NCBI GenBank assembly: GCA_963770545.1
Contig: CAVYQF010000035.1
Coordinates: forward strand, 184,490-248,489
DNA from: RYN-230 sp963770545
Lineage (GTDB): Bacteria; Actinomycetota; Actinomycetes; Streptosporangiales; Streptosporangiaceae
Direction of reading: 5' to 3'
Length of the DNA: 64,000 bases
The notes under the pieces were generated by a model, which saw only the letters and a list, made by a program, of their open reading frames with translations, searched no databases and was not told where the DNA came from. This document shows positions 25,112 to 33,925 of the stretch, in pieces. Both the position numbers and the translations under genes were made by a program. Each line of letters opens with the position of its first letter. Position 1 is the first letter of the stretch.

Positions 25112-25693
25112 ATGGTGACGCGTCCCACTGATGTGTCCGAGGCGCTACTAGCTAATCCTGCGATGACCACTGCTCCGGCGATGACCGGCGCTGTGGTCGA
25201 GTGGGATGCAGACCGGGCGGTCACTGCCATCTACAGCGAGCACTACCGCTCGCTGGTTCGCCTCGCCGCCTTCCTGGTCCGCGATAACGCAACCGCGGAA
25301 GAAGTGGTCCAGGATTCATTCGTGGCCATGCACGGGGCTTGGCGCCGGCTGCGCGACACCGATAAGGCGCTGTCCTACCTGCGCCAGTCCGTCGTCAACC
25401 GGTCACGGTCGGTGCTACGGCACCGGATGGTCGTAGACAAGAACACGCCGAAGCCACCGCCGGACATGCCGAGCGCTGAGCACGGCGCCATCATCCAGCT
25501 GGAACGCTCGGCGGTGGTTTCCGCCCTGCGGGCGCTTCCGGAGCGGCAGCGGGAGGCCCTGGTACTCCGCTATTACGGGGACCTTTCCGAGGCGCAGATC
25601 GCCTCGGTGATGGGCATCAGCAGAGGAGCGGTTAAGAGTCACACGGCCCGGGCGATGGCGGCCCTGCGGGTCGTGCTGGAGCGGGACTCGTGA
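25112..25693 (+). CDS. SigE-like ECF RNA polymerase sigma factor (module 3)
   Basis: 193 residues from ATG 25112, which has AGGTGA 9 nt upstream; in-frame starts at 25091 and 25076 lack a visible ribosome site. Region 2 has IYSEHYRSLVRLAAFLVRD and AEEVVQDSF. Region 4 has LPERQREALVLRYYGDLSE and a helix-turn-helix ISRGAVKSHTARAMAAL. It is related to, but distinct from, the two sigma factors at 4.6 and 10.3 kb. A membrane protein follows 40 bp downstream, suggesting a third sigma/partner module. It diverges from the HIT gene across a 240-bp spacer. Confidence 0.9.
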   Translation: MVTRPTDVSEALLANPAMTTAPAMTGAVVEWDADRAVTAIYSEHYRSLVRLAAFLVRDNATAEEVVQDSFVAMHGAWRRLRDTDKALSYLRQSVVNRSRSVLRHRMVVDKNTPKPPPDMPSAEHGAIIQLERSAVVSALRALPERQREALVLRYYGDLSEAQIASVMGISRGAVKSHTARAMAALRVVLERDS

Positions 25694-25733
25694 GGGGCGT
25701 CTTCAGGGACGCAGGGGCCCCTGGGCGGCAAGC

Positions 25734-26603
25734 ATGATGACACAGGACCGGGACTACGAGGACGCGCTGCGCCGCGCACTGGCCGCGGCGGCGGAGTCCA
25801 TCGAACCGGCTGGCGACGGATTGCAGCGAATTCGTCACCGGCTGGATTCGCGACGGTCCCTACGGTCCGTACTCTCCGGGTGCGCCGAGTGGCTGGAGTT
25901 GCGCCGGACCCGTTTCCTCGTCCGGCTCGAACCCGTCACGGAGGCAGGCCGGACCGCAATGAGGCGGCCCGGGCCGCTGGCCGCGCTGATCAGCTTCTTG
26001 CGCAGCCTGCTCAGCCCACGTGCAGCCCGGGGATCTGGCGGGCATCGCAGCCCGGCCGGCTCACCGGGCCGCCTGGGGCCCGCCGGGCCCTGGCTCAAGC
26101 CGGTGCTCGCCGTTTCGGCGGCAGTGGCGATCGTCGCGGTCGGCGTAGTCATCCTCAACCACGAGACAGGGACCCTCATCAGCCCGACGAACTCCGTCAC
26201 CACACCCAGCAGCCAGGGCTCTGGCCTGGGCAGTGGCGGGACGACGGCGAACTCCAAGCGGTGGAAGCTGCCGCTCGGGGTCAACCCCACCCAGCGGATC
26301 ACCGGCCCGGCCCGGAATCCGAGCGTGAAGAGCGTGCCCGTGGTGGCCTGCACCCCGACCCCGTCGCCCGCCGCGAGTACGCCCGCCCCGACCGGGGGTG
26401 CGTCGGCGACCCCGTCCCCGACGGTGAGCGGGACCGCAACCGGTACGCCTGCGACTCCCGAGCCGACCGATACCGGGCAGCCGACCCCCACCCCGACGTC
26501 GAGTCCGGGTACCGGCTCGGCCAGCGCGACGACCACGGCGATGGTCAGGTACCTGGGCGGGGCGCCCGCGATCGTCGAGTGCGGGGCTACCCCGAAGAAC
26601 TAG
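25734..26603 (+). CDS. Single-pass membrane protein with Pro/Thr/Ser-rich exterior, putative sigma partner (module 3)
   Basis: 289 residues beginning MMTQDRDYEDALRRALAAAAE, an amphipathic N-terminus like those of the other two partners. After a basic stretch comes one membrane helix (KPVLAVSAAVAIVAVGVVIL, about residues 122-141). The exterior is a low-complexity Pro/Thr/Ser linker (TPTPSPAASTPAPTGG and similar) with two Cys, one in VVACTP and one in IVECGAT. Unlike the others it has no propeller. Position after the sigma factor is the only evidence for a regulatory role. Confidence 0.6.
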   Translation: MMTQDRDYEDALRRALAAAAESIEPAGDGLQRIRHRLDSRRSLRSVLSGCAEWLELRRTRFLVRLEPVTEAGRTAMRRPGPLAALISFLRSLLSPRAARGSGGHRSPAGSPGRLGPAGPWLKPVLAVSAAVAIVAVGVVILNHETGTLISPTNSVTTPSSQGSGLGSGGTTANSKRWKLPLGVNPTQRITGPARNPSVKSVPVVACTPTPSPAASTPAPTGGASATPSPTVSGTATGTPATPEPTDTGQPTPTPTSSPGTGSASATTTAMVRYLGGAPAIVECGATPKN

Positions 26604-26674
26604 CCCGGGCGGCCTTGATCACTACCGCCGTGGTGCCGCCTGGCCTGGCATCATCAGGCTCCGCAGGCTGGGCT

Positions 26675-27529
26675 TCAGGTCCAGCGGCCCGCCCGGCTGA
26701 GCAGGACTGCGGCCGCCACCATCCCCGCGGATGAGGTACGGAGCATGGTCGGCCCCAGCCGCGCCGCGGTGGCCCCCGCCTCGGTGAGCGCGCCGGTCTC
26801 GGCCGGGGTGATACCGCCCTCCGGGCCGACTATCACCAGCATCTCCCCCGAGCGTGGCAGGGTCACCTCGCTCAGCAGCTCCCTGGCCTGCGGGTCAAGG
26901 ATGAAGGCCCGTGCGGCCTGACCGGCCCGGGCGGCCACCTCGCCGAGATCCGCGGGCGCGGTCACCTGCGGGACCCGGTTTCGCCGGGCCTGCTTGGCCG
27001 CTTCCCGCGCGGTGGACCGCCACCGCGCCGCGGCCCGCTCGCCGCGCTCCCCCTGCCACCTGGCCACACAGCGCTCCGCCGCCCACGGGACGATCACGTC
27101 CACCCCGGCCTCGGTCATCAGCTCGACAGCCAGCTGCCCCCGCTCCCCCTTGGGGATCGCCTGAACCACGGCCAGGACCGGATCGGGCGCGGGCAGCACC
27201 CTGCGGTGCCGCACCGCGAGCTCGAGCTGGCCACGCTGGGCCCGGGTCACCACGCACTCGGCCACCTGGCCGTGGCCGTCGGTCAGGTCCACCCGCTCGC
27301 CAGCGGTGAGCCTCCGCACATCGGCCGCGTGGCGGCCCTCAGAACCGGCCAGCACGATCAGGTCGGAAGAGGCCACGTCCTCGGCGTCGGCGAAGAAGAC
27401 GGGCGGCTGGGATCCCGGCTGAGGAGACCCAGGCTGAGGAGACGCCGGCTGAGCAGATCCGGCCTGAGCGCGCCCGGGCTCTCCGGAGCCGGGCGCGCCC
27501 GCCGGGTCACCGGCCGTTGAACGCGTCAC
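26675..27529 (-). CDS. rsmE: 16S rRNA (uracil-1498-N3)-methyltransferase
   Basis: About 284 residues from GTG 27529, overlapping dnaJ by 23 bases; the first 45 residues are a Gln/Pro/Ser repeat and a later start is possible. RsmE is a SPOUT enzyme that methylates U1498 of 16S rRNA. The PUA-like N-terminus has GRHAADVRRLTAGERVDL. The knot has IPKGERGQLAVELMTEAGVD, VIVGPEGGITPAETGALTEAG (quoted in part) and LGPTMLRTSSAGMVAAAVLL. It follows hrcA-dnaJ as in other actinobacteria. Confidence 0.93.
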   Translation of the reverse strand: MTRSTAGDPAGAPGSGEPGRAQAGSAQPASPQPGSPQPGSQPPVFFADAEDVASSDLIVLAGSEGRHAADVRRLTAGERVDLTDGHGQVAECVVTRAQRGQLELAVRHRRVLPAPDPVLAVVQAIPKGERGQLAVELMTEAGVDVIVPWAAERCVARWQGERGERAAARWRSTAREAAKQARRNRVPQVTAPADLGEVAARAGQAARAFILDPQARELLSEVTLPRSGEMLVIVGPEGGITPAETGALTEAGATAARLGPTMLRTSSAGMVAAAVLLSRAGRWT

Positions 27530-28640
27530 GCAACCGTGAGAAGAACCCCTGCTGCCCCGGGGCGAAGCGGCCGGGCGGGGTCTCCTCACCGCGCAGCGCG
27601 GCCAACTGCTTGAGCAGTGCCTCCTGCGCCTCGTCCAGCTTGAGCGGCGTCTCGACCGCAATGTGGGTGACCAGGTCGCCCCGGCCAGAGTCGTTCAGGT
27701 GCTGGACCCCGAGCCCGTACATGGGGATGACCTGCCCCGACTGGGTGCCCGGGCGGATGTCCAGGTCCCGGGGGCCGTCCAGGGTCTCGACCGACAAGGT
27801 GGCCCCCAGCGCCGCGGCGACCATCGGGATGGTCACGGTGCAGTGCAGGTCATCGCCCTGCCGTTCGAAAATAGGATGCGGGCGCTGCAGGATCTCCAGG
27901 AAGAGATCCCCGGGCGGGCCGCCGCCGGATCCGATCTCTCCCTCCCCTGCCAGCTGGATGTGAGTGCCGTCCTCGACTCCGGCCGGGATGCGCACCTTCA
28001 TCGTGCGCCGGGTCCTGACCCGGCCGTCGCCGTCACACTCGGGGCATGGCCGGCGGATGACAGTACCGAACCCGCCGCAGTGCGGGCAGGGCCGGGACGT
28101 CATCACCTGGCCCAGGAACGAGCGCGTGACCTGGCTGACCTCACCACGGCCGCCGCAGACCTCACAGGTCTCCGGGTGGGTACCCGGCGCCGTGCCCTCA
28201 CCCGAGCACGTCGGGCAGACCACCGCGGTGTCCACGACCAGTTCCCGGGTGGTCCCGAACGCGCACTCCGACAGGTCCAGCTCGACCCTGATCGTCGCGT
28301 TGCGGCCACGCCGGGCCCGGCTGCGCGGGCCGCGGGCTGTCGCGCCGGCACCGAAGAACGCGTCCATGATGTCGCTGAACGGGAAACCGGGTCCGAACCC
28401 GCCAGCCCCGGCAGCGCCGTTGGGCGCGAACGGATCCGCGCCCTGGTCGTACATCTGCCGCTTCCCAGGGTCAGAGAGCACCTCGTACGCCTGGGTGATC
28501 TCCTTGAACCGTTCCTGAGTCTGCGGATCCGGGTTCACGTCCGGGTGCAGCTCGCGGGCCAGCCGTCGGTAGGCCTTCTTGATCTCATCCGGCGGCGCGT
28601 CGCGGCGGACGCCGAGCGCGCCGTAGTAGTCGTTGGCCAC
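27507..28640 (-). CDS. dnaJ: Chaperone DnaJ (type I Hsp40)
   Basis: 377 residues. J domain with HPD in RRLARELHPDVNPDP; Gly/Phe segment; four CxxCxG zinc repeats (CPTCSGEG, CEVCGGRG, CPHCGGFG, CPECDGDG); C-terminal substrate domains. It stimulates DnaK and holds unfolded clients. The GTG start shares one base with the hrcA stop (TAGTG), so the pair is an operon under the CIRCE at 29667. This is the DnaJ2-type copy that pairs with hrcA in actinobacteria. Confidence 0.96.
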   Translation of the reverse strand: MANDYYGALGVRRDAPPDEIKKAYRRLARELHPDVNPDPQTQERFKEITQAYEVLSDPGKRQMYDQGADPFAPNGAAGAGGFGPGFPFSDIMDAFFGAGATARGPRSRARRGRNATIRVELDLSECAFGTTRELVVDTAVVCPTCSGEGTAPGTHPETCEVCGGRGEVSQVTRSFLGQVMTSRPCPHCGGFGTVIRRPCPECDGDGRVRTRRTMKVRIPAGVEDGTHIQLAGEGEIGSGGGPPGDLFLEILQRPHPIFERQGDDLHCTVTIPMVAAALGATLSVETLDGPRDLDIRPGTQSGQVIPMYGLGVQHLNDSGRGDLVTHIAVETPLKLDEAQEALLKQLAALRGEETPPGRFAPGQQGFFSRLRDAFNGR

Positions 28641-29653
28641 TAGGACCCTGCCAGGATCTGGCCCACGTATCGTGCCACCGCGCGTACCGCTCCCATCGCT
28701 GTCGGGTAATCCATCCGTGTCGGGCCGAGCACCCCGAGCCTGGCCAGCACCTGATCCCCGGTCCCGTACCCGGTCGCCACCACGGACGTGCTCCGCAGGC
28801 CCTCCACCGGGTTCTCCGCACCAATCCGGACGGTCAGTGAGGGATGATCACCAGACTCGCCCAGCAAACGCATGAGCACGACCTGCTCCTCAAGAGATTC
28901 GAGGACTTCCCGCAGTCCCCTGGAGAAATCAGCCGTGGTCAGGTTGGCCGCGCCTCCGACGACGACCCGCTCGTCGGTCCGCTCGACCAGGGTCTCCAGG
29001 ATGACCGAGAAGACCGCCGCCGCGTTCGGCCGCTCCGTCGGGTCGACTAGCTCCGGCAGGTCCGCGGCCACCGACGCCACCTCGGTCAGGTGGTGCCCGT
29101 CCAGGCAGGCGTTCAGTACCGCCCGCAGGTGCATGATGGAGTCTTCCTCAGCGGCGTCCGGCAGCTCCACGGAGCGCTGCTCCACTCGCCCGGTGTCGGT
29201 GATGATCACCAGCATCAGCCGTTTCGCGGCCAGCGGAACCAGTTCCAGATGCCTGACCGAGGAGCGGGTGAGTGAGGGGTACTGGACCACGGCCACCTGA
29301 CGGGTCAGCTGGGCGAGCAGGCGGACGGTCCGCATCACCACGTCATCGAGGTCGTACGCGCCGGCCAGGAACGTCTCGATCGCCCGGCGCTCCGCCGAGG
29401 AGAGCGGCTTGACGCCGGACAGCCGGTCCACGAAGAGCCGGTATCCCTTGTCCGTCGGTATCCGGCCCGCACTGGTATGCGGCTGCACGATGAAGCCCTG
29501 CTCTTCGAGCACCGCCATGTCGTTGCGGATGGTAGCCGGGGAAACATCCAGGTGGTGCCGGTCAACCAGCGACTTCGAGCCAACGGGCTCGGTGGTGGAC
29601 ACGTAGTCTTCCACGATCGCGCGCAGTACCGCGAGCTTGCGTTCGTCGAGCAT
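28640..29653 (-). CDS. hrcA: Heat-inducible transcription repressor HrcA
   Basis: 337 residues. N-terminal winged helix (MLDERKLAVLRAIVEDYVST; SPATIRNDMAVLEEQGFI; PHTSAGRIPTDKGYRLFVD), followed by the GAF-like HrcA core. HrcA binds CIRCE and represses chaperone genes at normal temperature, assisted by GroE. The ATG at 29653 has a strong GGAGG site 7 nt upstream. A perfect CIRCE lies directly in front, so the gene represses itself and dnaJ. Confidence 0.96.
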   Translation of the reverse strand: MLDERKLAVLRAIVEDYVSTTEPVGSKSLVDRHHLDVSPATIRNDMAVLEEQGFIVQPHTSAGRIPTDKGYRLFVDRLSGVKPLSSAERRAIETFLAGAYDLDDVVMRTVRLLAQLTRQVAVVQYPSLTRSSVRHLELVPLAAKRLMLVIITDTGRVEQRSVELPDAAEEDSIMHLRAVLNACLDGHHLTEVASVAADLPELVDPTERPNAAAVFSVILETLVERTDERVVVGGAANLTTADFSRGLREVLESLEEQVVLMRLLGESGDHPSLTVRIGAENPVEGLRSTSVVATGYGTGDQVLARLGVLGPTRMDYPTAMGAVRAVARYVGQILAGS

Positions 29654-29666
29654 GTTCCCACCTCCC

Positions 29667-29693
29667 TTGGCACTCCACCGTCCTGAGTGCCAA
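29667..29693. promoter_or_regulatory. CIRCE operator of hrcA-dnaJ
   Basis: TTGGCACTC (29667-29675), nine bases, then GAGTGCCAA (29685-29693): a perfect 9-9-9 inverted repeat matching the CIRCE consensus TTAGCACTC-N9-GAGTGCTAA with one symmetrical change. It ends 14 bp before the hrcA start and next to its ribosome site. Confidence 0.93.
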
Positions 29694-29756
29694 GTTTAAG
29701 GCGGTCCGGGCGTCGTGGCACCCAAGCGCTCTATTAATCCGGGGGGACGACCCCTG

Positions 29757-29793
29757 GACCCGGCGTTCGCCGCTACGCGCCGAACGCCGGGTC
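29757..29793. repeat. 13-bp inverted repeat in the hrcA/DUF3097 divergent spacer
   Basis: GACCCGGCGTTCG (29757-29769) and CGAACGCCGGGTC (29781-29793) are perfectly complementary with an 11-nt loop. A CCGGGGGGACGACCCC element precedes it. The divergent position argues against a simple terminator; an operator or a repeat element is possible. Confidence 0.65.
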
Positions 29794-29864
29794 GGCGAGC
29801 ACCCGCCTGCGGCGGGCCCCGCCTCCCCGGCGCGTGCCCGCGCCACTTCTGTTCAACCCCAACT

Positions 29865-29912
29865 CCCGTTGGACTTCACGCCCGTTGGACCTCACGCCCG
29901 TTGGACCCTGCG
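29865..29912. repeat. Three 16-bp tandem repeats upstream of DUF3097
   Basis: CCCGTTGGACTTCACG at 29865 is repeated at 29881 and 29897 with one to three changes. The array lies 50 bp upstream of the GTG start at 29961, in the promoter region. Confidence 0.75.
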
Positions 29913-29960
29913 CCCGGCGCGGCGGCGTGAGGGGGCCCTGGCTGTCCGCTAGCGTCCGGT

Positions 29961-30791
29961 GTGGTGGACCCCTATAACGGTACGGATGTCCTTGCCCCGG
30001 GCTGGCAGCGCCGCTCCCGGCCGGAGCCGCCCCAGGTGGAGGCGGTCCGCGGGCTGGTCGTCGAGGAGACCGGGGGCGGCTTTTGCGGCGCGGTGGTCGC
30101 CTGCGAGAAGAACGCCGTGACCCTGGAGGACCGGTTCGGGCGGCAGCGGGTCTTCCCCCTGATCCGCGGCGCGTTCCTGCTGGAGGGCAGGCCGGTGACC
30201 CTGATCCGGCCGGCGCCGGCCAGCCCGGTCCAGGTCCCGGGCCGCAGCCGCTCAGGCTCCGTGGCCCGGCCTGTAGGCCCGGCTAAGGTCGCCAGGGCCA
30301 GCCGGATCTACGTCGAAGGACGCCACGACGCCGAGCTCATCGAGCAGATCTGGGGCGACGACCTGCGTGATGTCGGCGTAGTGGTGGAGTACCTGGAGGG
30401 GGTGGATCACCTCCCGGCCGTGTTGCAGACGTTCGCGCCGGGCCCGCACCGGCGGCTCGGCGTCCTGGTCGACCACCTGGTCGCCGGCTCCAAGGAGCAG
30501 CGCATCGCCGCCGCGGTGACCTCGCCATACGTACTGGTGGTGGGCCATCCTTACGTGGATATCTGGCAGGCGGTCAAGCCCGCAGCCCTCGGCATCCCGG
30601 CGTGGCCGGTAGTGCCGCGCGGCACGCCCTGGAAAGAGGGGGTGCTGCGCGCCCTCGGGTGGGGCGAGGACACGGCAGCCGGGTGGAAGCGGATCCTGGG
30701 TGCGGCTCGCAGTTATGCCGACCTGGAATCGGAACTGCTCGGCCGGGTCGAGGAACTGATTGATTTCGTCACGGGGCCGGGCACTGATTAA
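29961..30791 (+). CDS. DUF3097 family protein
   Basis: 276 residues, GTG start (MVDPYNGTDVLAPGWQRR). The N-terminal half has a small beta domain (VRGLVVEETGGGFCGAVVAC, ITLEDRFGRQRVFPL-like). The C-terminal half has IYVEGRHDAELIEQIWGDDLR and LGVLVDHLVAGSKEQRIA, which resemble the acidic motifs of a Toprim fold. DUF3097 is confined to actinobacteria and its function is unknown; a nucleic-acid enzyme is a reasonable guess. The gene diverges from hrcA and is followed by a membrane protein. Confidence 0.8.
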   Translation: MVDPYNGTDVLAPGWQRRSRPEPPQVEAVRGLVVEETGGGFCGAVVACEKNAVTLEDRFGRQRVFPLIRGAFLLEGRPVTLIRPAPASPVQVPGRSRSGSVARPVGPAKVARASRIYVEGRHDAELIEQIWGDDLRDVGVVVEYLEGVDHLPAVLQTFAPGPHRRLGVLVDHLVAGSKEQRIAAAVTSPYVLVVGHPYVDIWQAVKPAALGIPAWPVVPRGTPWKEGVLRALGWGEDTAAGWKRILGAARSYADLESELLGRVEELIDFVTGPGTD

Positions 30792-30824
30792 CGTAAGGGC
30801 AGGAACGTATCCCGCGAGGAGCCC

Positions 30825-31310
30825 ATGACAAGCCGCCCGCAGTACCCGATGGATTCCGGCCTCGGCGTGTTCGGGCCGCAGGACGGCGGCCCGGCCGATG
30901 AGCAGGGAAAGAAGGACGCGGCGGGCAGGCCGCTGACCCCGGTGCCGGTGGACCCCGCGGAGGCACGCCGGGCCATGCTCGCCTACCTGGGCGTGCCGTT
31001 CACGCTGTGCCTGGTGCCGCTGGCCGTCTACCTGACGAGCCAGGGCGACCGGAAGTTTGCCCGGGCCCACGCGGGTGTGGCGCTGAGCCTGTCCCTGGCC
31101 ACCATCCTGTACACGTTCAGCATCGTGATCGTGGGCGGCGTGCTGACGCTCGACTCCACTGGGGTGGGCACGCTGGCCGGGGCGGTGCTGCTCGTGGTGC
31201 TGTGGGCCAGCGTCCTGACGGTGGTGATCCGTGCGGCGGCGGCGGCCGGCCGCAGGGAAATGTACCAACTGCCCCGGTGGCTGCGGATGACCTCGAGGCC
31301 GCCTCGCTGA
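30825..31310 (+). CDS. DUF4870-like small membrane protein
   Basis: 161 residues with a good GAGGAG ribosome site. A 45-residue polar N-terminus is followed by three hydrophobic helices: AYLGVPFTLCLVPLAVYLT, ALSLSLATILYTFSIVIVGG and AGAVLLVVLWASVLTVVIRA. The pattern, with KFARAHAGVALSL between helices, fits the DUF4870 family of membrane proteins of unknown role. It starts 33 bp after DUF3097, so the two may share a transcript, and it converges on hemW. Confidence 0.65.
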   Translation: MTSRPQYPMDSGLGVFGPQDGGPADEQGKKDAAGRPLTPVPVDPAEARRAMLAYLGVPFTLCLVPLAVYLTSQGDRKFARAHAGVALSLSLATILYTFSIVIVGGVLTLDSTGVGTLAGAVLLVVLWASVLTVVIRAAAAAGRREMYQLPRWLRMTSRPPR

Positions 31311-31327
31311 CCCGGGCCGAGCGGCGG

Positions 31328-32548
31328 TCAGTCGGTGAGGCCGCGGATGACGGCGTCGGCGAGCAGCCGTCCGCGGGTCGTCAGCACGACCCGGCCCGCA
31401 GCGTAAGCGGACTCCTCGGCCAGCCCGTCCGCTACCGCGGTGCGCGCGGCCTCCTGCCCCCCGGGGGCGAGCAGCCCGACCGGGCATCCTGAGTCCAGCC
31501 GGGTGAGCAGCATGATCTCCTCCAGCCTGCGTTCCGGCCCGGTGAGTACTTCGCGGGCCAGGCCGGGGCTGGTCCCGGCGGTCAGCCGGGCCGCGTAGGC
31601 GGCCGGGTGCTTCACGTTCCACCATCGGACCCCGCCCACGTGGCTGTGCGCTCCAGGTCCCACGCCCCACCAGTGGCCGCCCGTCCAGTACAGGAGGTTG
31701 TGCTGGCAGCGGGCCTGCGGCGCGGTGGCCCAGTTGGACACTTCGTACCAGCCCAGTCCGCGGGCCGAGAGGAGTTCGTCCGCAGCCAGGTAACGATCGG
31801 CCATGGCCTCGTCGTCCGGGACGGCTACCTCGCCCCGGCGGACCTGGGCCGCGAGCCGGGTGCCCTCCTCGACAATCAGCGCGTAGGCGGAGATATGGTC
31901 GGGTCCCGCGGCCAGGGCCGCATCCAGCGACTTCCGCCAGTCCGCGTCGGTTTCCCCCGGGGTGCCGTAGATGAGGTCCAGGCTGACGTGCTCAAAGCCC
32001 GCCTCCCGGGCCCACCCGGCGCAGCGGGCCGGCCGGCCCGGCTCGTGCACCCGGTCCAGCACCGCCAGCACATGCGGTGCCGCACTCTGCATGCCCAGCG
32101 AGATCCGGGTGAACCCCGCCTTCCGCAGGGCAGCCAGGGATTTCTTGTCCACGCTCTCGGGGTTGGCTTCGACGGTAACCTCGGCCCCCGGGGCCAGACC
32201 GAACTCACCCTCGATGACCCGCAGGATCCCGGCTAGCTGGTCAGCCGGCAGGAGGGTCGGGGTGCCGCCACCGAAGAACACCGTGGCCACCGGGCTCCCC
32301 GCGTCACCCAGCACCCGGCGGGCCAGCCGGACCTCCGCGGCCGCCAGCGCAGGGTAGGTGTCCCGCGAGACTCCCGGCCCGAGCTCGGCGGCGGTGTAGG
32401 TGTTGAAGTCGCAGTAGCCGCAGCGGCGCTGGCAGAACGGCACATGCACGTAGAACCCGAAGGGGCGCTGGCCCAGCTGGGCGGTGGCCCCGGAAGGCAG
32501 CACGCCGTCCGGGGGGACAGGCGTCCCGGGGGGAAGTACTCCAGGCAC
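31328..32548 (-). CDS. hemW: Radical SAM protein HemW (coproporphyrinogen-oxidase-like)
   Basis: 406 residues, GTG start. The radical-SAM cluster motif CQRRCGYC (Cys 39, 43 and 46) is followed by FFGGGTPTLL and EANPES. HemW binds heme and is thought to insert it into respiratory proteins; older annotation called it oxygen-independent coproporphyrinogen oxidase. The C-terminal HemN domain is present (LGWYEVSNWATAP, CQHNLLYWTGGHWWGVGPGA in part). It follows the MOSC gene by one base and lies downstream of lepA in the usual lepA-hemW order. Confidence 0.93.
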   Translation of the reverse strand: MPGVLPPGTPVPPDGVLPSGATAQLGQRPFGFYVHVPFCQRRCGYCDFNTYTAAELGPGVSRDTYPALAAAEVRLARRVLGDAGSPVATVFFGGGTPTLLPADQLAGILRVIEGEFGLAPGAEVTVEANPESVDKKSLAALRKAGFTRISLGMQSAAPHVLAVLDRVHEPGRPARCAGWAREAGFEHVSLDLIYGTPGETDADWRKSLDAALAAGPDHISAYALIVEEGTRLAAQVRRGEVAVPDDEAMADRYLAADELLSARGLGWYEVSNWATAPQARCQHNLLYWTGGHWWGVGPGAHSHVGGVRWWNVKHPAAYAARLTAGTSPGLAREVLTGPERRLEEIMLLTRLDSGCPVGLLAPGGQEAARTAVADGLAEESAYAAGRVVLTTRGRLLADAVIRGLTD

Positions 32549-32549
32549 G

Positions 32550-33251
32550 TCAGCCCAGGGCTTCGTTCTGCAGGGCTTCGTGCTGCGGGGCTTCCGCGCG
32601 AGCGGCGTCCGCCCGGGCGGCGCGCCCGAGTACCGAGGCCGCCGTCTCCTGCCACCCCTGGTCGAGTCCCGGCGCGTCCAGCAGCCGCCGCATCAGGACA
32701 GTGTCCCCGTAGTAGGCGCGCATCGCCTCGGACACGGTCACGCTGTCCGGCGGCCGCGAGAGGACCACAATGGGGTCACCCGCCCCTGCCACCCCTTCTT
32801 CGAGGACACGCAGGTAGGCACCCGGGCGGGCCGCCGCGGCGAACCGCTTCACCCAGGCCCGCTCGCCCATCCAGCCCGCGAAGGTGCCGCACGGGATGCG
32901 CACCGAGGCAATCTGCACCACGGCGCTGCCCAGCCGCCACGTCTCGCCGATCAGCGCCCCGGAAATGTCCAGCCCGGCCGAGGTGATGTTCTCCCCGAAC
33001 ACGCCGTTAGGCAGCTCGCGGCCGAGTTGCTCGGTCCACCAGTCCAGGTCTTCCCGGGCGTAGGCGTATACGGCCTGGTCAGGCCCGCCGTGATGGCGCT
33101 TGTCCACCTGGTCATCGCCGACGGCGCCGAGCCGCCCGATGGTCACCGGCCCACTGCAGGGCCGCTTGTCGATCGCGGTACGCCCGATCCGGCCCGCCCA
33201 GCGGGCCTGCCGGCCGCGGCCCGTGTTCACCGAGATCACCTGCGCGCTCAC
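32550..33251 (-). CDS. MOSC domain protein
   Basis: 233 residues from GTG 33251 (MSAQVISVNTGRGRQARWAG). The MOSC core is clear: GLGAVGDDQVDKRHHGGPDQAVYAY-like block, PNGVFGENIT, GETWRLGSAVVQIASVRIPC with the conserved Cys, and FAGWMGERAWVKRF. MOSC proteins handle molybdenum-cofactor sulphur or related reductive chemistry (YiiM/MOSC family); no partner gene is nearby to show the substrate. The last 25 residues are low-complexity Ala/Glu. Confidence 0.88.
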   Translation of the reverse strand: MSAQVISVNTGRGRQARWAGRIGRTAIDKRPCSGPVTIGRLGAVGDDQVDKRHHGGPDQAVYAYAREDLDWWTEQLGRELPNGVFGENITSAGLDISGALIGETWRLGSAVVQIASVRIPCGTFAGWMGERAWVKRFAAAARPGAYLRVLEEGVAGAGDPIVVLSRPPDSVTVSEAMRAYYGDTVLMRRLLDAPGLDQGWQETAASVLGRAARADAARAEAPQHEALQNEALG

Positions 33252-33340
33252 TCTTGCACGGTATTCGACGCCGCACCGCCGGGCGAACCGGTTTCGCCCG
33301 TGGTTATCCTGGGATCGAGCCACGGGGCGGGGAGGCGTCG

Positions 33341-33896
33341 ATGACAAGCTGGCCTGGCAATGGGGGTCCGGCGTACGGGCACGCGGCAATGCGAGCCTCG
33401 GACGTGGACCGGGATCGTGCGGCCGAGGTGCTGAAATCGGGGTTCGCCGCGGGCCGGGCTCACCAAGGACGAGTACGACGAGCACTTGCACCGGGTCTAC
33501 ACCGCGAGCACCCACGGGGACCTGGCCCAGGTGACGGGCCAGCTGCCCGGCGGCGGGATGGCCCTGTTCATGGCGCCCGCCCCCGTCGTCCGGGGGACTA
33601 ACTCGCTGGCCGTCGCCGCGCTGGTCTGCGGCGTCGCGGAGTTCTTCACCGTGGGGCTGACCGCGATCCCGGCGGTGATCCTCGGCCACATGGCGCGCGG
33701 CCAGATCCGGCGGACTGGCGAGCAGGGCAGCGGCCTGGCCCTGGCCGGCCTGATCCTGGGCTGGGTGGCGATCATCCTGTTCGTGCTGGTCGTCGCCCTC
33801 GGCGCGGTGGCCGCCGTGACCATGACGCGCAGCGGCGGGGTGCATCAAGCGCCCTTTGTCCAGCACATCCGTATCCAGCACATGCAACAGGGCTGA
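33341..33896 (+). pseudogene. DUF1707-DUF4190 membrane protein, frameshifted
   Basis: ATG at 33341 after GGGGAGG. The DUF1707 signature MRASDVDRDRAAEVLKSGFAAGR is in one frame and its continuation LTKDEYDEHLHRVYTASTHG (from about 33459) in another; removing one G from GGG at 33456-33458 (CGGGCTC) restores it. Downstream, DUF4190 has two membrane helices (NSLAVAALVCGVAEFFTVGL; LALAGLILGWVAIILFVLVV). The function is unknown; DUF1707 proteins are small actinobacterial membrane or cell-surface proteins. One indel is the only defect. Confidence 0.75.
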
Positions 33897-33925
33897 CGGC
33901 CACAGGCCGACGCCATCGGGCCGGA

